A stretch of DNA of 5,100 bases, taken from Desulfobacteraceae bacterium (GTDB lineage: Bacteria > Desulfobacterota > DSM-4660 > Desulfatiglandales > B25-G16). Every line of letters begins with the position of its first letter. The first letter of the stretch is position 1. A program made the translations under genes and the position numbers. The DNA is taken from assembly GCA_030615565.1 (NCBI GenBank), contig JAUWZC010000172.1, positions 1 through 5,100 on the forward strand, in the 5' to 3' direction. Positions 4,753 through 5,100 of the stretch are shown piece after piece. Below the pieces are notes generated by a model. The model worked only from the letters and a program-made list of their open reading frames with translations. It was not told the origin of the DNA and made no database searches.

Positions 4753-5100
4753 GCTTAGTTCTTGGTAAAGCTCTTGGGCCTCTTGTGGCGTTGTATTTTT
4801 ATGGATAATAGCGTTTAATGCCCTCATCATAGGGATTGGATGAGGATTTTGCCAGACGTTTCTCCCCAGATTAACTCCTATTGCTCCCTTTTGAATACCA
4901 TCATAAACAAATTCAAATACCTCAAGTTCTGTCTCACATTTGGGGCCACCTGCAATAACAACAGGAACGGGGCATCCTTCTGTTACCTTTTCAAAGTCCT
5001 GGGGGCAATAATAGGTTTTTACAATCCTTGCTCCCAATTCAGCTGCAATTCGAGAGCTCAAGGCAAGATACCTGGCTGTTCTTTGTTCTAATTCCTTACC
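4741..5100 (-). CDS. DhnA/LsrF-type class I aldolase, N-terminus cut by window edge
   Basis: The frame is open from the right edge to TAG at 4743-4741, giving the last 119 residues of a protein normally about 260-300 long. It belongs to the DhnA group of Schiff-base TIM-barrel aldolases, which includes archaeal-type fructose-1,6-bisphosphate aldolase, ADTH synthase and LsrF. In the visible part, the lysine in ARIVKTYYC (residues 24-32 of the fragment) is the likely Schiff-base residue. VPVVIAGGPK and IGVNLGRNVWQ are the two C-terminal phosphate-binding loops, and NPHPIPMMRALNAIIH closes the barrel. The substrate is therefore a phosphorylated sugar or keto compound, but the fragment cannot separate the subfamilies. 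An internal TTG at 5061 is not the start, since homologous sequence (KELEQRTARYLA) continues upstream of it. The zinc dehydrogenase lies downstream on the same strand, which suggests a shared pathway. Confidence 0.88.
   Translation of the reverse strand, partial: GKELEQRTARYLALSSRIAAELGARIVKTYYCPQDFEKVTEGCPVPVVIAGGPKCETELEVFEFVYDGIQKGAIGVNLGRNVWQNPHPIPMMRALNAIIHKNTTPQEAQELYQELSSRE

Noticed and set aside
4840..5091. Plus-strand 83-codon frame near the right edge
   Set aside because: It is antisense to the phosphate-binding loops of the aldolase.

Overview
The window is a gene-dense, AT-leaning (roughly 40% GC by eye) bacterial chromosomal segment. Several gene types together, namely a Mut7-C-type ubiquitin-like protein, an isoaspartyl methyltransferase with an apparent export signal, a DhnA-type aldolase and FolE2 in place of FolE, resemble anaerobic Desulfobacterota (former Deltaproteobacteria). 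That placement is an inference from gene style and not a proven taxonomy.

Layout. Positions 1-540 (minus) hold the N-terminal two thirds of FolE2, a GTP cyclohydrolase, running off the left edge. An AT-rich divergent spacer leads to a complete tRNA-Pro(UGG) gene at 725-801 with encoded CCA. A T/G-rich repeat-filled spacer follows, then a stand-alone HNH endonuclease (919-1443, plus). Its 3' end overlaps a compact minus-strand cassette of three genes: an orphan Ub-Mut7C ubiquitin-like protein (2532-2203), a small lysine-rich HTH/coiled-coil protein (2200-1931) and a small alpha/beta hydrolase (1931-1416). The genes are joined by a 2-nt gap and a TAATG overlap, so they are probably co-transcribed and translationally coupled. 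Divergent from the cassette is the protein-L-isoaspartate O-methyltransferase (2638-3330, plus), whose 3' end overlaps a zinc-dependent medium-chain dehydrogenase on the minus strand (4348-3317). Upstream of that dehydrogenase on the same strand is the C-terminal part of a DhnA/LsrF-type Schiff-base aldolase (5100-4741), cut by the right edge.

The 392-bp gap between the aldolase and the dehydrogenase carries no credible gene. It holds a nested inverted-repeat array: four copies of a CATAGGTATGTC-like unit, each ending in exactly seven T, two in each orientation, plus a decayed fifth. It looks like a REP/BIME-type palindromic element. A 10-bp direct repeat (GGTTACTCCC) brackets most of this gap.

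How the genes may work together. The aldolase and dehydrogenase probably belong to one carbohydrate or phosphosugar pathway that the repeat array has separated. The Ub-like/HTH/hydrolase cassette has no function I can name and is the most promising unexplained unit. No CRISPR, phage or complete transposon was seen.
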